A DNA stretch of 64,000 nt from assembly GCF_024228315.1 (NCBI RefSeq), contig NZ_CP100456.1, forward strand, positions 40,302 to 104,301. The letters run 5' to 3'. The stretch comes from Halomarina pelagica (GTDB lineage Archaea > Halobacteriota > Halobacteria > Halobacteriales > Haloarculaceae). How positions within the stretch are numbered: the first letter of the stretch is position 1; the number at the start of each line of letters is the position of its first letter. This document shows, in pieces, positions 25,073 to 34,335 of this stretch. The translations under genes and the position numbers were made by a program. The notes beneath the pieces were generated by a model. That model did no database searches and was not told the DNA's origin. It saw only the letters and a program-made list of their open reading frames with translations.

Positions 25073-26203
25073 ATGTCTAGCATAACGATCGACGGGGTAA
25101 GAAAGAGGTACGACGGCGATACGGGGCCGATCGTTGCCATCGACGGCGTGAGTATCGACGTAGAAGACGGTGAGTTCTTGACGATCGTAGGCCCCTCCGG
25201 GTCCGGAAAGTCGACGTTGTTGCGAATGATCGCGGGGCTCGAGAGCATCACCGACGGTACCATCGAGATCGGGGACCGAGTCGTCAACGGTGTCGCTCCG
25301 CAGGATCGCGGGGTTGCTATGGTGTTCCAGAATTACGCGCTCTACCCCCACATGAGCGTCCGGAAGAACATGTCGTACGGTCTCAAGCTGACGACCGACC
25401 TCTCCGCAGACGAGATCGACCAGCGGGTGCAGGAAACAGCGGAAATGATGGGTATCGGCGATCTCCTCGAGAAGAAACCTACGAATCTCTCCGGCGGACA
25501 GCAGCAACGCGTCGCCACCGGTCGTGCGATCGTACGCCAACCGAACGTGTTCCTGTTCGACGAACCGCTGAGCAACCTCGACGCGAAACTCCGGCTCCAC
25601 ATGCGGACGGAACTTCAGCGTATCCAGGAGGATCTGGGAACGACCTCGGTGTACGTCACGCACGACCAGACGGAAGCGATGACGATGTCCGATCGGATCG
25701 TCATCCTCGACGGTGGAACGATCCAGCAGGTCGGTACCCCCGCGGAAGTGTACGCCCGGCCCACGAATCAGTTCGTGGCCGACTTCATCGGTTCGCCGAG
25801 CATGAACTTCTTCGACGTCGAGCGCGACGGAAGTCGCCTTCTGGGATCGTCGTTTACCTACGAACTCTCCGAAGAGAGCGCCGATCGGATCGGACACTCC
25901 GCTACGACCGAGCGACTCGTGCTCGGCATTCGTCCGGAACACATCGAGATCGACGACAGTGCGACGGAGGCGATCTCGGCGACGCTCGACGTTCTCGAAC
26001 ACGAAGGGAGCGACAACTACCTCTATCTCTCCGACGACCACGACGAGTGGACCGTCCGGGTCGACGGACAGGAACGGTACGAGCCCGGTACGACGCTCGG
26101 ATTCCGGCTCCCGGAGGCGCACGTCCACGTATTCGACGGCGAGACGGGCGAAAACCTCCTCGTCGATGGACGGACCGAACAGGATCCCCTGACCGCCACG
26201 TAA
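25073..26203 (+). CDS. sugar ABC transporter ATPase (MalK/UgpC type)
   Basis: The protein has 376 residues from ATG 25073; a GTG at 25067 would add two. The nucleotide-binding domain has Walker A 'GPSGSGKST', Q-loop 'VFQNYALYPHM', signature 'LSGGQQQR', Walker B 'VFLFDEPLSNLDAKL' and switch His in 'VYVTHDQTEAM'. The C-terminal 130 residues form the TOBE/MOP regulatory domain ('LGIRPEHIEI') typical of carbohydrate importers. It heads an ATPase, lipoprotein, permease, permease, YesL gene order. It probably energises uptake of the sugar that the GH32 enzyme then cleaves. Confidence 0.93.
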   Translation: MSSITIDGVRKRYDGDTGPIVAIDGVSIDVEDGEFLTIVGPSGSGKSTLLRMIAGLESITDGTIEIGDRVVNGVAPQDRGVAMVFQNYALYPHMSVRKNMSYGLKLTTDLSADEIDQRVQETAEMMGIGDLLEKKPTNLSGGQQQRVATGRAIVRQPNVFLFDEPLSNLDAKLRLHMRTELQRIQEDLGTTSVYVTHDQTEAMTMSDRIVILDGGTIQQVGTPAEVYARPTNQFVADFIGSPSMNFFDVERDGSRLLGSSFTYELSEESADRIGHSATTERLVLGIRPEHIEIDDSATEAISATLDVLEHEGSDNYLYLSDDHDEWTVRVDGQERYEPGTTLGFRLPEAHVHVFDGETGENLLVDGRTEQDPLTAT

Positions 26204-26289
26204 CCACCATTTCCCCTTTCCCGGACCGGATCGCCCCATACGCCGCCGTTTGGGAAAGATTAATAACTATGGTGATTAATCCATCTATC

Positions 26290-27678
26290 ATGCGATCGAT
26301 TACCACTCAGGACGGCGGATCGAATACCCGACGTTTCCTGTCTCGTCGAACCGTATTGGCGGGAAGCGCGGCGGCGTTGACGACCGGTCTCGCCGGTTGC
26401 GCGGGTCTGACCGGTGGGTCGAGTAACAGCGGTGATACTGGGAACGCCGGTGGCTCGGGGCCGACCGAGATCGAGTACTGGATGTACTTCGGCGCGCAGG
26501 AGAAGCGGGAGATGACGAAGCTGGTCGAGGACTTTAACTCGAAACACGACGACATTCGGGTCAAAGCACAGAGCGTCCCGTTCGGCTCGTTCCTGGACAA
26601 GTTGTTTACGTCGGTCAACTCGAAGAACGCACCGCACGTCGCCAGCTACTACGGGTCCTACGGACGCTACCTCCGGCCGATTTGCCACCCGGTCGATCAG
26701 TATCTCTCTCAGGGAACGGGGGACGAGTACTTCGACATCGCGTGGAGCAACCTGCAAGTCGAGGACAAGACCTACGCACTTCCGATCGACGTCCACGGAA
26801 AGGCCCTCTACACGAATGACGCAGTCATGGAGAAGGCGGGGTTGGACCCGAAGCGGGAGTTCAAAGACTGGGAGTCGTTCTCGCAGGCTTGCTCGACCAT
26901 CAAGAGCGAAACGGACGCACGTCCCTTCTCTTTCCTGAACTGGAACGCGGGACAGGCGGCCTTTCGGACGTATCTCATCGCACTCACGCAGGCGGGAGGA
27001 AGCGTACTCGAAGGGAAACCTGGTTCCTTCGAGGTGACGTACGATGACGCGACCGGCGTCGAGACGGCCGAGATGATGGCCTCGATCACGGGTGACCTCG
27101 GATGGGACACACCGACGTTTCAAAGCGATTCGGCCCGGGTCAAGGACTTCATCGGGGATCGCCTCGGCATGTTCATCGCGGGGACGTGGTCGACCAACAA
27201 CTTCGAGAACGAGAACGGCAAGATCCCGGACGACCTCTCGTTCCATTTCAAGAAGCCGTTCATGTTCCCCGGGGACGGTGAGGACGTGGCCTGGGCCGAG
27301 AGCAACTCGTTGTACTTCCCCAAGAATCCCAACCACACGGAGGCGGAGAAGCGGGCGGCGGTCAAGTTCGCCGAGTACGTCACGCAGAACAACTATCTTT
27401 GGGCATCCGCCGGCGGTCACCTCCCCGCCGCGAAGGAGGTCGCTACCTCGAAAAAAGTGAAAAACACGAAACTCTGGAAGGAGTTCGGTACGATCTCGAC
27501 GATGTACGACATGGTGAAGAACAAGCAGGTCAGGTACCAGCCGAAGACGAACATCCACCTCAACAGCCCGAAGTTCTGGAGTCCGTTCATCGATCTCTAC
27601 CTCCACAACGTCGAACCGAAGAAAGCAGTCACCACCAGCGCCGAGACGCTGCGGCAAGCGCTGGCTCAACAAAGGTAA
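26290..27678 (+). CDS. sugar ABC transporter substrate-binding lipoprotein
   Basis: This 462-residue family 1 extracellular solute-binding protein has a Tat signal with lipobox: 'SRRTVLAGSAAALTTGLAGC', with lipidated Cys at about residue 37, followed by a Gly/Ser linker. ATG 26290 is chosen; an in-frame ATG at 26269 would add seven residues. Mature motifs such as 'EIEYWMYFG' and 'GRLGMFIAGTWSTNNF'-like stretches are typical of maltose/oligosaccharide binders. A separate AT-rich promoter (taataactatggtgattaat) precedes it, so it can be transcribed more strongly than the ATPase gene. It is anchored on the outer face of the membrane. Confidence 0.92.
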   Translation: MRSITTQDGGSNTRRFLSRRTVLAGSAAALTTGLAGCAGLTGGSSNSGDTGNAGGSGPTEIEYWMYFGAQEKREMTKLVEDFNSKHDDIRVKAQSVPFGSFLDKLFTSVNSKNAPHVASYYGSYGRYLRPICHPVDQYLSQGTGDEYFDIAWSNLQVEDKTYALPIDVHGKALYTNDAVMEKAGLDPKREFKDWESFSQACSTIKSETDARPFSFLNWNAGQAAFRTYLIALTQAGGSVLEGKPGSFEVTYDDATGVETAEMMASITGDLGWDTPTFQSDSARVKDFIGDRLGMFIAGTWSTNNFENENGKIPDDLSFHFKKPFMFPGDGEDVAWAESNSLYFPKNPNHTEAEKRAAVKFAEYVTQNNYLWASAGGHLPAAKEVATSKKVKNTKLWKEFGTISTMYDMVKNKQVRYQPKTNIHLNSPKFWSPFIDLYLHNVEPKKAVTTSAETLRQALAQQR

Positions 27679-27681
27679 GCC

Positions 27682-28611
27682 ATGGGTAGCAACGTCGATA
27701 CCGTCGCAACGGGCGGACCGGCCGATTCGGTCCGCCGATATTTCGGTCGGATGGATACCCGCGACGCCGTCGCAGGAGTACTGTTCGCTCTCCCGTACCT
27801 CGCGTTGTTCACCGTCTTCCTCCTCTATCCGCTCGTGAAGGGACTCTACATGAGCCTCTTCGAGTGGAACTTCCTCACCCCCTCGAAATCGGAGTTCGTC
27901 GGGCTCCAGAACTACGCGTATCTCCTCCAGGATCCCAATTTCTGGAACGCGCTGTTCAACACCGTCGAGTTCGTCGTACTGACGGTTCCGCTCATCGTCA
28001 TACTCAGTCTCGTCCTCGCGCTCGGGCTCAACAAGCAACTCACCGGCAAACGAGTCCTCCAGTTCGTCTACTTCAGTCCGTACGTACTGACGGTATCGGT
28101 AGTCGCCATAGTCTGGGAGCAGATGTTCGCGCAGGGGGGTGTCTTCACCCACTACCTCGGATGGCTCTTTCAGGGGTCACCGCTCAACTCCGAATTCTGG
28201 GCCATGCCGGCGCTCGTCGTCACGACGGCGTGGTGGCAGACCGGCTTCTACTTCGCCGTCCTGCTGGCCGCCCGGCAGAACGTCCCGGAGACGCTCTACG
28301 AGGCCGCGAGGCTCGACGGTGCGGGACCGTGGCGGACGTTACGGGACATCACGCTCCCCCACATGAAAAACGGGTTGCTGTTCGTCGTCATCGCGTCGAC
28401 GATCTTCCAGTTCCAGGTGTTCGGGCAACCCTTCCTCATGACAGAGGGAGGTCCCGTCGGGAGTACGCAGACCCTCGTATTGTACCTCTACGAGTTGGGT
28501 TTCCAGACCCGTGAACTCGGATTCGGTGCTGCCGTCGGTTACACGCTTCTGATCGTCCTCGTCAGTATCTCGCTGCTCAACTACTATCTCCTGGGGGTGG
28601 GCGATGAGTAA
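27682..28611 (+). CDS. sugar ABC transporter permease (MalF type)
   Basis: This 309-residue protein has six predicted transmembrane helices and the permease EAA loop 'EAARLDGAGPWRTLRDITLP' (about residues 212-231) that docks on the ATPase. It starts 3 nt after the lipoprotein stop and overlaps the next permease by 8 nt, so it is tightly coupled. It forms the translocation pore with the following permease. Confidence 0.93.
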   Translation: MGSNVDTVATGGPADSVRRYFGRMDTRDAVAGVLFALPYLALFTVFLLYPLVKGLYMSLFEWNFLTPSKSEFVGLQNYAYLLQDPNFWNALFNTVEFVVLTVPLIVILSLVLALGLNKQLTGKRVLQFVYFSPYVLTVSVVAIVWEQMFAQGGVFTHYLGWLFQGSPLNSEFWAMPALVVTTAWWQTGFYFAVLLAARQNVPETLYEAARLDGAGPWRTLRDITLPHMKNGLLFVVIASTIFQFQVFGQPFLMTEGGPVGSTQTLVLYLYELGFQTRELGFGAAVGYTLLIVLVSISLLNYYLLGVGDE

Positions 28612-29479
28612 CCGCGAGGCGACCGATGCCGAGCGGGCGGGCGTCGGATGGCTGAACTCCCGCCGGCTGTATCGGATCGGCGTCTACGTCGCCATGTACG
28701 GTCTCGCCATCGCGTTCTTCATCCCGTACTGGCGGATGTTCCAGCTCTCGGTCACGCCCATGCGAGTGATCGCGGAGAGCGGGTTCCACTGGATTCCGCC
28801 GGAGTTCACGTTCGCCGTCTGGCGACGGTTCCTCCTCGAAGAGCCGATCATCTACCGCTGGGCGTTCAACACGTTCCTCATCTCCAGTATCACGACGGTG
28901 ATCGTGCTGGTCGTCGACTCGATGATCGCCTTCTCGATCACTCGACTACGCTGGCCCGGCTCTCGATTGATCTTCGGGATCATCATGGCGAGCTTCATGA
29001 TTCCGGGATACGTCAACATCATTCCACTATTTACGCTTATCAACGATCTCGGGCTCGTGAACAGCTACTGGGCGATCATCCTCCCATTCGCCGCGGGACC
29101 GCTCGGCGTCTTCCTGCTGGTGCAGTTCTTCCGGGACATCCCTGAGGAACTCGAAGAAGCGGCGCGGCTTGACGGGTTTTCGCCGCTTCGCATCTACGCG
29201 AGAATTATCGTACCGCTATCGACGCCGATCCTCACCGCGCTTGGCCTGTTCGTCTTCATCTGGAGCTGGAACCAGTTCCTCTGGCCGCTCATCGTCATCA
29301 ACCGCGACACCCTGTACACGCTCCCGATCGGGGTCGTCACGTTGCGATCCGTGAACGCCCTGTCGCCGAACGTCATCATGGCCTCGCTGGCGATCGCGTC
29401 GCTACCGCTGTTCGTCGTGTTCCTGCTGTTCCAGGATAAACTCATCTCGAGCGTCCAGATGCAGGCGTCGACGGGGTGA
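28604..29479 (+). CDS. sugar ABC transporter permease (MalG type)
   Basis: This 291-residue protein has six transmembrane helices and the EAA loop 'EEAARLDGFSPLRIYARIIVP'. ATG 28604 overlaps the previous stop by 8 nt. The ending (DKLISSVQMQASTG) is the usual MalG-type tail. It pairs with the upstream permease. Confidence 0.93.
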   Translation: MSNREATDAERAGVGWLNSRRLYRIGVYVAMYGLAIAFFIPYWRMFQLSVTPMRVIAESGFHWIPPEFTFAVWRRFLLEEPIIYRWAFNTFLISSITTVIVLVVDSMIAFSITRLRWPGSRLIFGIIMASFMIPGYVNIIPLFTLINDLGLVNSYWAIILPFAAGPLGVFLLVQFFRDIPEELEEAARLDGFSPLRIYARIIVPLSTPILTALGLFVFIWSWNQFLWPLIVINRDTLYTLPIGVVTLRSVNALSPNVIMASLAIASLPLFVVFLLFQDKLISSVQMQASTG

Positions 29480-29481
29480 CC

Positions 29482-30135
29482 ATGTCCGAGATCACAGACC
29501 GGCGACGGTTTCGGCACGCGGTTGCTCGAACGCCCCGGTTCGTCTACGGCAACGGGCTTCGGTTGGTCGTGCTGAGCCTCGCCTGGTTCGTCTGTTCCCT
29601 CCCGCTGCTCACGATCGGACCGGCGACGCTCGCGGTATACGTCGCCCTTCGAGGGCTACGGAGCGACCGAAACGCCATCGACACCGGCGAGATACGGTCG
29701 GTGCTTCGACGAAACGGAATCCCGAGCGTCCTCTGCGCCGGTGTGCCGGTCGCCTTCGGGGTCGTAGCGGGCGTCTACGGAGTACGATCGTTGCAGACCG
29801 GGACGCTGGTCGGCGAAATCATCGCGCTCGTTGCGGGTTACGTCGCTATCTACGCCGTCCTGGCGCTGATACCGACGTTCGTCGCGATGGCCTCCGGCAC
29901 CGAAGCCGTCGCCGCACTCCGATACGGCGTCGGCTGGCTCGCCACGCACCCGACCGCCGCACTCGCGACCGGATTGCTGACGGTCATCGTACTCGCGTCG
30001 ACGCTACTCTTGACGGTCGCCTTTCCGTTGCTCTTCGCCGCCATTTCGTTCTCGCTCCACATCTCGATCGTCGAATCGCTCGAGGTGAACGAACAGGATT
30101 CGATACCTCGTCCACAGACCAACGGCACTGCCTGA
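29482..30135 (+). CDS. YesL/DUF624-like membrane protein
   Basis: This 217-residue protein has four to five hydrophobic helices. The start carries the DUF624 hallmark 'NGLRLVVLSLAWFVCSLPLLTIGPATLAVY' (about residues 20-50). In bacteria YesL-type proteins accompany oligosaccharide ABC importers, but their role is not established. ATG 29482 lies 2 nt after the permease stop; the overlapping GTG 29476 is an alternative. It is the last gene of the importer operon. The C-terminal tail is hydrophilic. Confidence 0.75.
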   Translation: MSEITDRRRFRHAVARTPRFVYGNGLRLVVLSLAWFVCSLPLLTIGPATLAVYVALRGLRSDRNAIDTGEIRSVLRRNGIPSVLCAGVPVAFGVVAGVYGVRSLQTGTLVGEIIALVAGYVAIYAVLALIPTFVAMASGTEAVAALRYGVGWLATHPTAALATGLLTVIVLASTLLLTVAFPLLFAAISFSLHISIVESLEVNEQDSIPRPQTNGTA

Positions 30136-30368
30136 CCGAACAGGTGCATCTATTTCAGCGGTGAATGGGTCGTGGCCGATCCCGAAGCCGTGGCTGCCGC
30201 CGTTCATCGCTATCCTGCTGACCCATGCTATCCCAGCAGGAGACCGCTAGCGAAGTACGGCGGTCCGGAGAGGATGCCCCTAAACCCGTCAGTACCTCGG
30301 TCGTCCACGAGCACGCTTCCTTGCGGTGGTCCGCGTTTTCAGTTTGGAAGCGAAGCAGACGCGACGCG

Positions 30369-31325
30369 CTATGCGGATCGCCGGATCCGGAGGTCGGCGA
30401 CGGTGGGGAGGTGATCGGAAACGAGCGTCTCTTCTGCGATCCCCGCGTCGTCGACAGAGACGTCATCGCTGACGAACACGTAATCGATGCGCTTCTCCGG
30501 CGCGGCGTCGGTGTATACCCCGGGGTAGGTGTACGAGTCACCGTTTCCGACGACGGCGAAGGCGTCGACGTACTCGTCGGTCACGGCTCCTATCGGTCGG
30601 GAACCCGGCGTCGCGTTGAAGTCACCCGTTATCACCTGCGGATCGGAGACGTCGGCGGTGGCGTCCAGTATCGCCTCCACCTGCGCCACGCGTCGTCGTT
30701 CGAACAGGTGGTCGAGGTGAGTCGTGTAGAAGCGGATCCGTTCGCCCTCGATCTGGACCGTCGTCTCCTGGAGCCCCCGCGGTTCGTTGTACGCCCCCTC
30801 TTCGACCTGCGGTGACGGGAGTCCGTAGTGCTCCGAGTCGAGGATCGGGTACTCCTGCGCGGTCAGGACGGCGGTTCCGTACCTGCTCTGTCTGTCGCAC
30901 GTGCTCTCGTACTCGGTGATGTTCGCGGCGTAGTCGACGTGCATACCGAGACGCTCGGCCAACCGCTGTGGCTGATCGTTGCAGTCGCTCCGCGACGCCA
31001 GGTGTTTGTCGACTTCTTGGAGCGCGACCAGCTCTGCACCAGATCTGGCGATCAGGTCCGCGATCCGTCGCAGGTCGTACACCCCGTCCATCCCGGTACC
31101 GTGGTGGATATTCCAGTTGAGCACCCTGATCGAGATCGTTCCGTCCGCGCGTTCCGAGGAGTGCGATTCGCTCGAGCCGTCGCGGACGGCACCGACCGGA
31201 GCCGTCCCTGTGAGTCCGAGGGCGGCCGCTCCTGCGCCGGCGACGAACGTCCGTCGGTTCACCGCGGCTCCGTCAGGAGTCGTATCGGTGGGTCGCGCGT
31301 CACGTCCATCGGTCGATTCGGACAT
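30369..31325 (-). CDS. Tat-exported endonuclease/exonuclease/phosphatase-family protein
   Basis: The 318-residue protein begins with a twin-arginine signal ('NRRTFVAGAGAAALGLTG', about residues 24-41). The EEP fold follows, with the metal and catalytic motifs 'VLNWNIHHG', 'ALQEVD', 'YTTHLDH', 'TGDFNATPGS', 'RIDYVFVS' and the final 'VSDHLPTVADL'. Family members hydrolyse phosphodiesters of nucleic acids, phosphoinositides or sphingomyelin; export suggests an external substrate. It is convergent with the YesL operon and has its own AT-rich promoter at 31350-31385. The link to sugar uptake is unclear. Confidence 0.88.
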   Translation of the reverse strand: MSESTDGRDARPTDTTPDGAAVNRRTFVAGAGAAALGLTGTAPVGAVRDGSSESHSSERADGTISIRVLNWNIHHGTGMDGVYDLRRIADLIARSGAELVALQEVDKHLASRSDCNDQPQRLAERLGMHVDYAANITEYESTCDRQSRYGTAVLTAQEYPILDSEHYGLPSPQVEEGAYNEPRGLQETTVQIEGERIRFYTTHLDHLFERRRVAQVEAILDATADVSDPQVITGDFNATPGSRPIGAVTDEYVDAFAVVGNGDSYTYPGVYTDAAPEKRIDYVFVSDDVSVDDAGIAEETLVSDHLPTVADLRIRRSA

Positions 31326-31585
31326 TGCGATTCGAAGCCTCGCTCGACCCGGACGAGTATCATTATATTTCTAATATTTATCGGTGTGTACTTTTTGGGT
31401 CGCCTCTTTCCGTGCCTGTCTCCGCACGTCCGACAGCACCGACTACGTTCGACTCGGGAGCGGTTCGGGGGCGTCCGCTCTCCTATCTACGCGTTCCGCC
31501 GGTCTAATCGATCCAGGCGTAGCGGGACATCGACACCCTCCGTCGTTCCACTGGCCGATATTTCATCACCCCGAAGATGTTCGTC

Positions 31586-32674
31586 TCACGTGTCCTCTGG
31601 CGGGGTGATTGAATCGATAGTCAAACGTCGGAGTTCGAGATCTTCGATCTTCGCGTACCATCCGCCGATGCTGTGGACGTCCTCCCCGTCACTCACATGG
31701 AAGGAAACCAGACCGGAAACCTCCGACAGGGAAGGATACTTGTTATCGAGCGTCGAGCCGGTGTATACCAGGTCGACGAGCGTCCCCGTGATCTCTCGAC
31801 ACTTGCCGGTGGTCGTATCGTACCCTGTCACGGTAACGGCGACGTCGGCTCCTTCGTGATACAGCGGAGCGATGTCGACGATGAACTGCCTGATGTCCAC
31901 GTACGTGATGGGTGGTTCTGTGCCGCGGGTCGTGTACGCGACCTCCCACGGCTCCCAGAGTGACGTCTGGAAGTACCAGTGGAACACGTAGGCGAGCGGG
32001 CGGTTGTTGGCGACGATCCCGAACTGGTATCCGGAACCAGGTTGGGGGGTGAAGCAGATCTTGGCACGATCTACGAGCGCTACGAACGGTGTAACGAGGT
32101 CGCGGAAGCTCACCTCCGAAGCGACGTTCTCGAAGTCGAGTCGTTCGTCCCGTATCTCGTCGCCGTAATTCTCCGGCGAGAGCGAGAGTTTGACGAACAC
32201 GCCGCGACCGTACGCCTCGTGGAGGACTGGCCGGAGCTCGTCGAACTCGGAGGGAGTGACCGCGAGTTGAACCTCGTTCTCCGCGCTCCTCACGAAGTAC
32301 CTGGCCTGCTCGATGACGGTCTCGAACCGTTTGACGAGCGTTACGTCGTGCTCGCCGAGGTCCGGCTCGTTCCACAGTTCGTCGAGTTCGTCCGCAGTCT
32401 CGGTGAACGAATCGGCCCGCGACCGGAGATCCTCGATGACGGAGCGGGGCTCGAGCGCCCGCGCTCGTAGACTGTCCTGTTTGTACGTCTCGATGAGACC
32501 CTCGCTCTCTAGTTCCCGAAGCACGTCGTAGACGCGCGAATTCGGGACGCCACTCGCCTCCGCGACCTCCGTCGCCGATGCGGCTCCCCGTCTGACGAGC
32601 GCGAGATACACGTCGGCTTCGTACTGCGTGAACCCCGCGTCCTGTAACGTCTCGCGGACCGCGTCTCGTTTCAT
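31586..32674 (-). CDS. TrmB-family sugar-responsive transcriptional regulator
   Basis: The 362-residue protein is of normal TrmB length. It has a winged helix (residues 8-72, 'GFTQYEADVYLALVRRGAASATEVAE'), a coiled coil (about 80-105) and an effector domain (110-362) with 'VAVTVTGYDTTTGKC', resembling the sugar-binding part of TrmB. It is divergent from the second sugar importer (32821 onward), which it presumably controls. Unlike the protein at 20381, it has no kinase-like extension. The inducing sugar is unknown. Confidence 0.9.
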   Translation of the reverse strand: MKRDAVRETLQDAGFTQYEADVYLALVRRGAASATEVAEASGVPNSRVYDVLRELESEGLIETYKQDSLRARALEPRSVIEDLRSRADSFTETADELDELWNEPDLGEHDVTLVKRFETVIEQARYFVRSAENEVQLAVTPSEFDELRPVLHEAYGRGVFVKLSLSPENYGDEIRDERLDFENVASEVSFRDLVTPFVALVDRAKICFTPQPGSGYQFGIVANNRPLAYVFHWYFQTSLWEPWEVAYTTRGTEPPITYVDIRQFIVDIAPLYHEGADVAVTVTGYDTTTGKCREITGTLVDLVYTGSTLDNKYPSLSEVSGLVSFHVSDGEDVHSIGGWYAKIEDLELRRLTIDSITPPEDT

Positions 32675-32711
32675 TCTACCGCCATCACGGTGTCGCTCGT
32701 TGAATCAGTTA

Positions 32712-32803
32712 CTACTTCAGGTAGTTTTGAATTGCACCACTATTTTAGTACTGGTGATATCTATTCACTGCTTCAATACCTATTCCTACCAAAATTATAA
32801 ATA
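32712..32803 (+). promoter_or_regulatory. divergent promoter with two inverted repeats and TATA box
   Basis: Between the TrmB gene and the importer lie ACTAC-TTCAG-GTAGT (32712-32726) and a longer imperfect palindrome at 32736-32757 with CACC/GGTG outer arms and an ACTA-TTT-TAGT core. A TATA box ttataaata (32795-32803) lies about 24 nt before ATG 32821, fitting a leaderless transcript. The repeats are candidate TrmB operators. Confidence 0.55.
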
Positions 32804-32820
32804 GTATCGATTCGATTCCG

Positions 32821-34239
32821 ATGCGTCGCGTGATAACAATGACCACGGGCGATAGGGGCGATCCCAACGACAGGTTGACGCGACGTACCGCACTCCGACT
32901 GGGCTCTGCCGCCGGAGCCAGTGCGCTGCTCGGGGGGCTCGCGGGATGCACTCGGACGCTCGGTGGCGATGCCACCGGGGGTTCGTCGAGATCACTCGTT
33001 ACGGAGGATCGCGTCGGAGCGAGCGACGCTCCGACAGTGCTGACCCACTGGCTCCTTCCCGAAGCCTCCCACACGCAGGACGAGAACCCACAGCTCGCGA
33101 AGGTGTACGAGAAGTTCTTCAGGGCGTGGGCGAAAAATCACTCGAACGCTGCGATCGAACTCGAGTATCAGACGAACCTGGAGCAGATGAAGACGAAACT
33201 GCTCCAGGTGGCCGCGAAGGGCAACGCCCCCTCGATGTCGCAGGTCGATTCCTTTTGGGTTCCGAGTTTCACCCGACACCTCCAGCCGGTCACGGACGTC
33301 ATCGAGGACACGGACGACTGGTACCCGTTCGTCACGGACGTGATGGTCAAGGACGGCGAGTGGCAGGCGGTCTGGAAGAACACCGACTGCCGAGCGTTGT
33401 ACTACCGACAGGATCTCATCGATACGTACAACGACGGTACGCCACCGAAGACGTGGGACGAACTCATCCAGGTCGGAACGGACATCACGAAGAACGAGGA
33501 CATGGCCGGATACATGTACAACGGGGGGAAGTGGGAGGCGACGACCTTCGACAACCTCGCCATGTTCTGGGCGCAGGGCGGAGACCTCGTGAACGATCGG
33601 GGGAAGCCGGTGCTCGACGAGAAGGGGAACAAGGAGGCACTGCTCAACGTCTTCGAGTTCTTCGAGCGGACGATCGAGACGGGTGTGACACCACAACGCG
33701 TCGCCAACATTACCGACTACGGACTGCTGCGCCAGGCCGCACTCAACGGTGAGACGGCGATGTTCCTCGGAGGTAACTGGCAGATCGCCACGATGAAGCA
33801 GAACGTCGACAGCGAGAAAGAGTGGCGGAAGTGGAAGGTCGCGAAGATCCCACAGATGAAGCCGTCTATCGCCGCGACGGGAACTGGCGGCTGGACGGTC
33901 GGGGTGTTCGCGAAGGACGAGAAGAAGCGCAAGGCGGCGACCGATTACGCCGGGCTCTTCGCGAAGAAGGAGAACATGGGTGAGTTCTGCAAAGCCGGCG
34001 GCTATCTACCGACACGAAAATCCGTCTTCGAGGAGGTGGCGTACTTCTCGGAGGACCCGTACATGCAGGAGTTCAAGCGACTCCTCGAGAACGGTCGCGC
34101 TCGACCGGGGGTCCCGATCTATCTCACGATCTCCTCGGAGTGGCAGACGGCCGCCGGGAAGGTCATCACCGGACAGGCGACCCCGAAGCGCGCGGTCGAG
34201 ACGATGATCAGGAACGTAAACGCAGAGTACGGGGGATGA
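32821..34239 (+). CDS. sugar ABC transporter substrate-binding lipoprotein
   Basis: The protein has 472 residues from ATG 32821; ATG 32839 is an alternative. A Tat signal 'TRRTALRLGSAAGASALLGG' leads to a lipobox 'LAGC', with Cys at about residue 41, then a Gly/Ser-rich linker. The mature part is a family 1 oligosaccharide-binding protein ('NTDCRALYYRQDLIDTY', 'MFLGGNWQIATMKQN'). The TATA spacing supports the first ATG. It opens the second importer operon: lipoprotein, two permeases, ATPase, oxidoreductase. Confidence 0.92.
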   Translation: MRRVITMTTGDRGDPNDRLTRRTALRLGSAAGASALLGGLAGCTRTLGGDATGGSSRSLVTEDRVGASDAPTVLTHWLLPEASHTQDENPQLAKVYEKFFRAWAKNHSNAAIELEYQTNLEQMKTKLLQVAAKGNAPSMSQVDSFWVPSFTRHLQPVTDVIEDTDDWYPFVTDVMVKDGEWQAVWKNTDCRALYYRQDLIDTYNDGTPPKTWDELIQVGTDITKNEDMAGYMYNGGKWEATTFDNLAMFWAQGGDLVNDRGKPVLDEKGNKEALLNVFEFFERTIETGVTPQRVANITDYGLLRQAALNGETAMFLGGNWQIATMKQNVDSEKEWRKWKVAKIPQMKPSIAATGTGGWTVGVFAKDEKKRKAATDYAGLFAKKENMGEFCKAGGYLPTRKSVFEEVAYFSEDPYMQEFKRLLENGRARPGVPIYLTISSEWQTAAGKVITGQATPKRAVETMIRNVNAEYGG

Positions 34240-34335
34240 TCGCCGAACCATGATCACCTCGTTCCACTCGCCAAGACGGTCACCGTCTGTCACATCGGAG
34301 ACGATGGGAACGATTCGACGCGGAGGTATCTCGGG

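Noticed and set aside
26260..28152. Long open frame on the minus strand under the lipoprotein and permease genes
   Set aside because: It is the antisense shadow of well-supported transporter genes; GC-rich third positions keep opposite frames open, and the translation has no family features.
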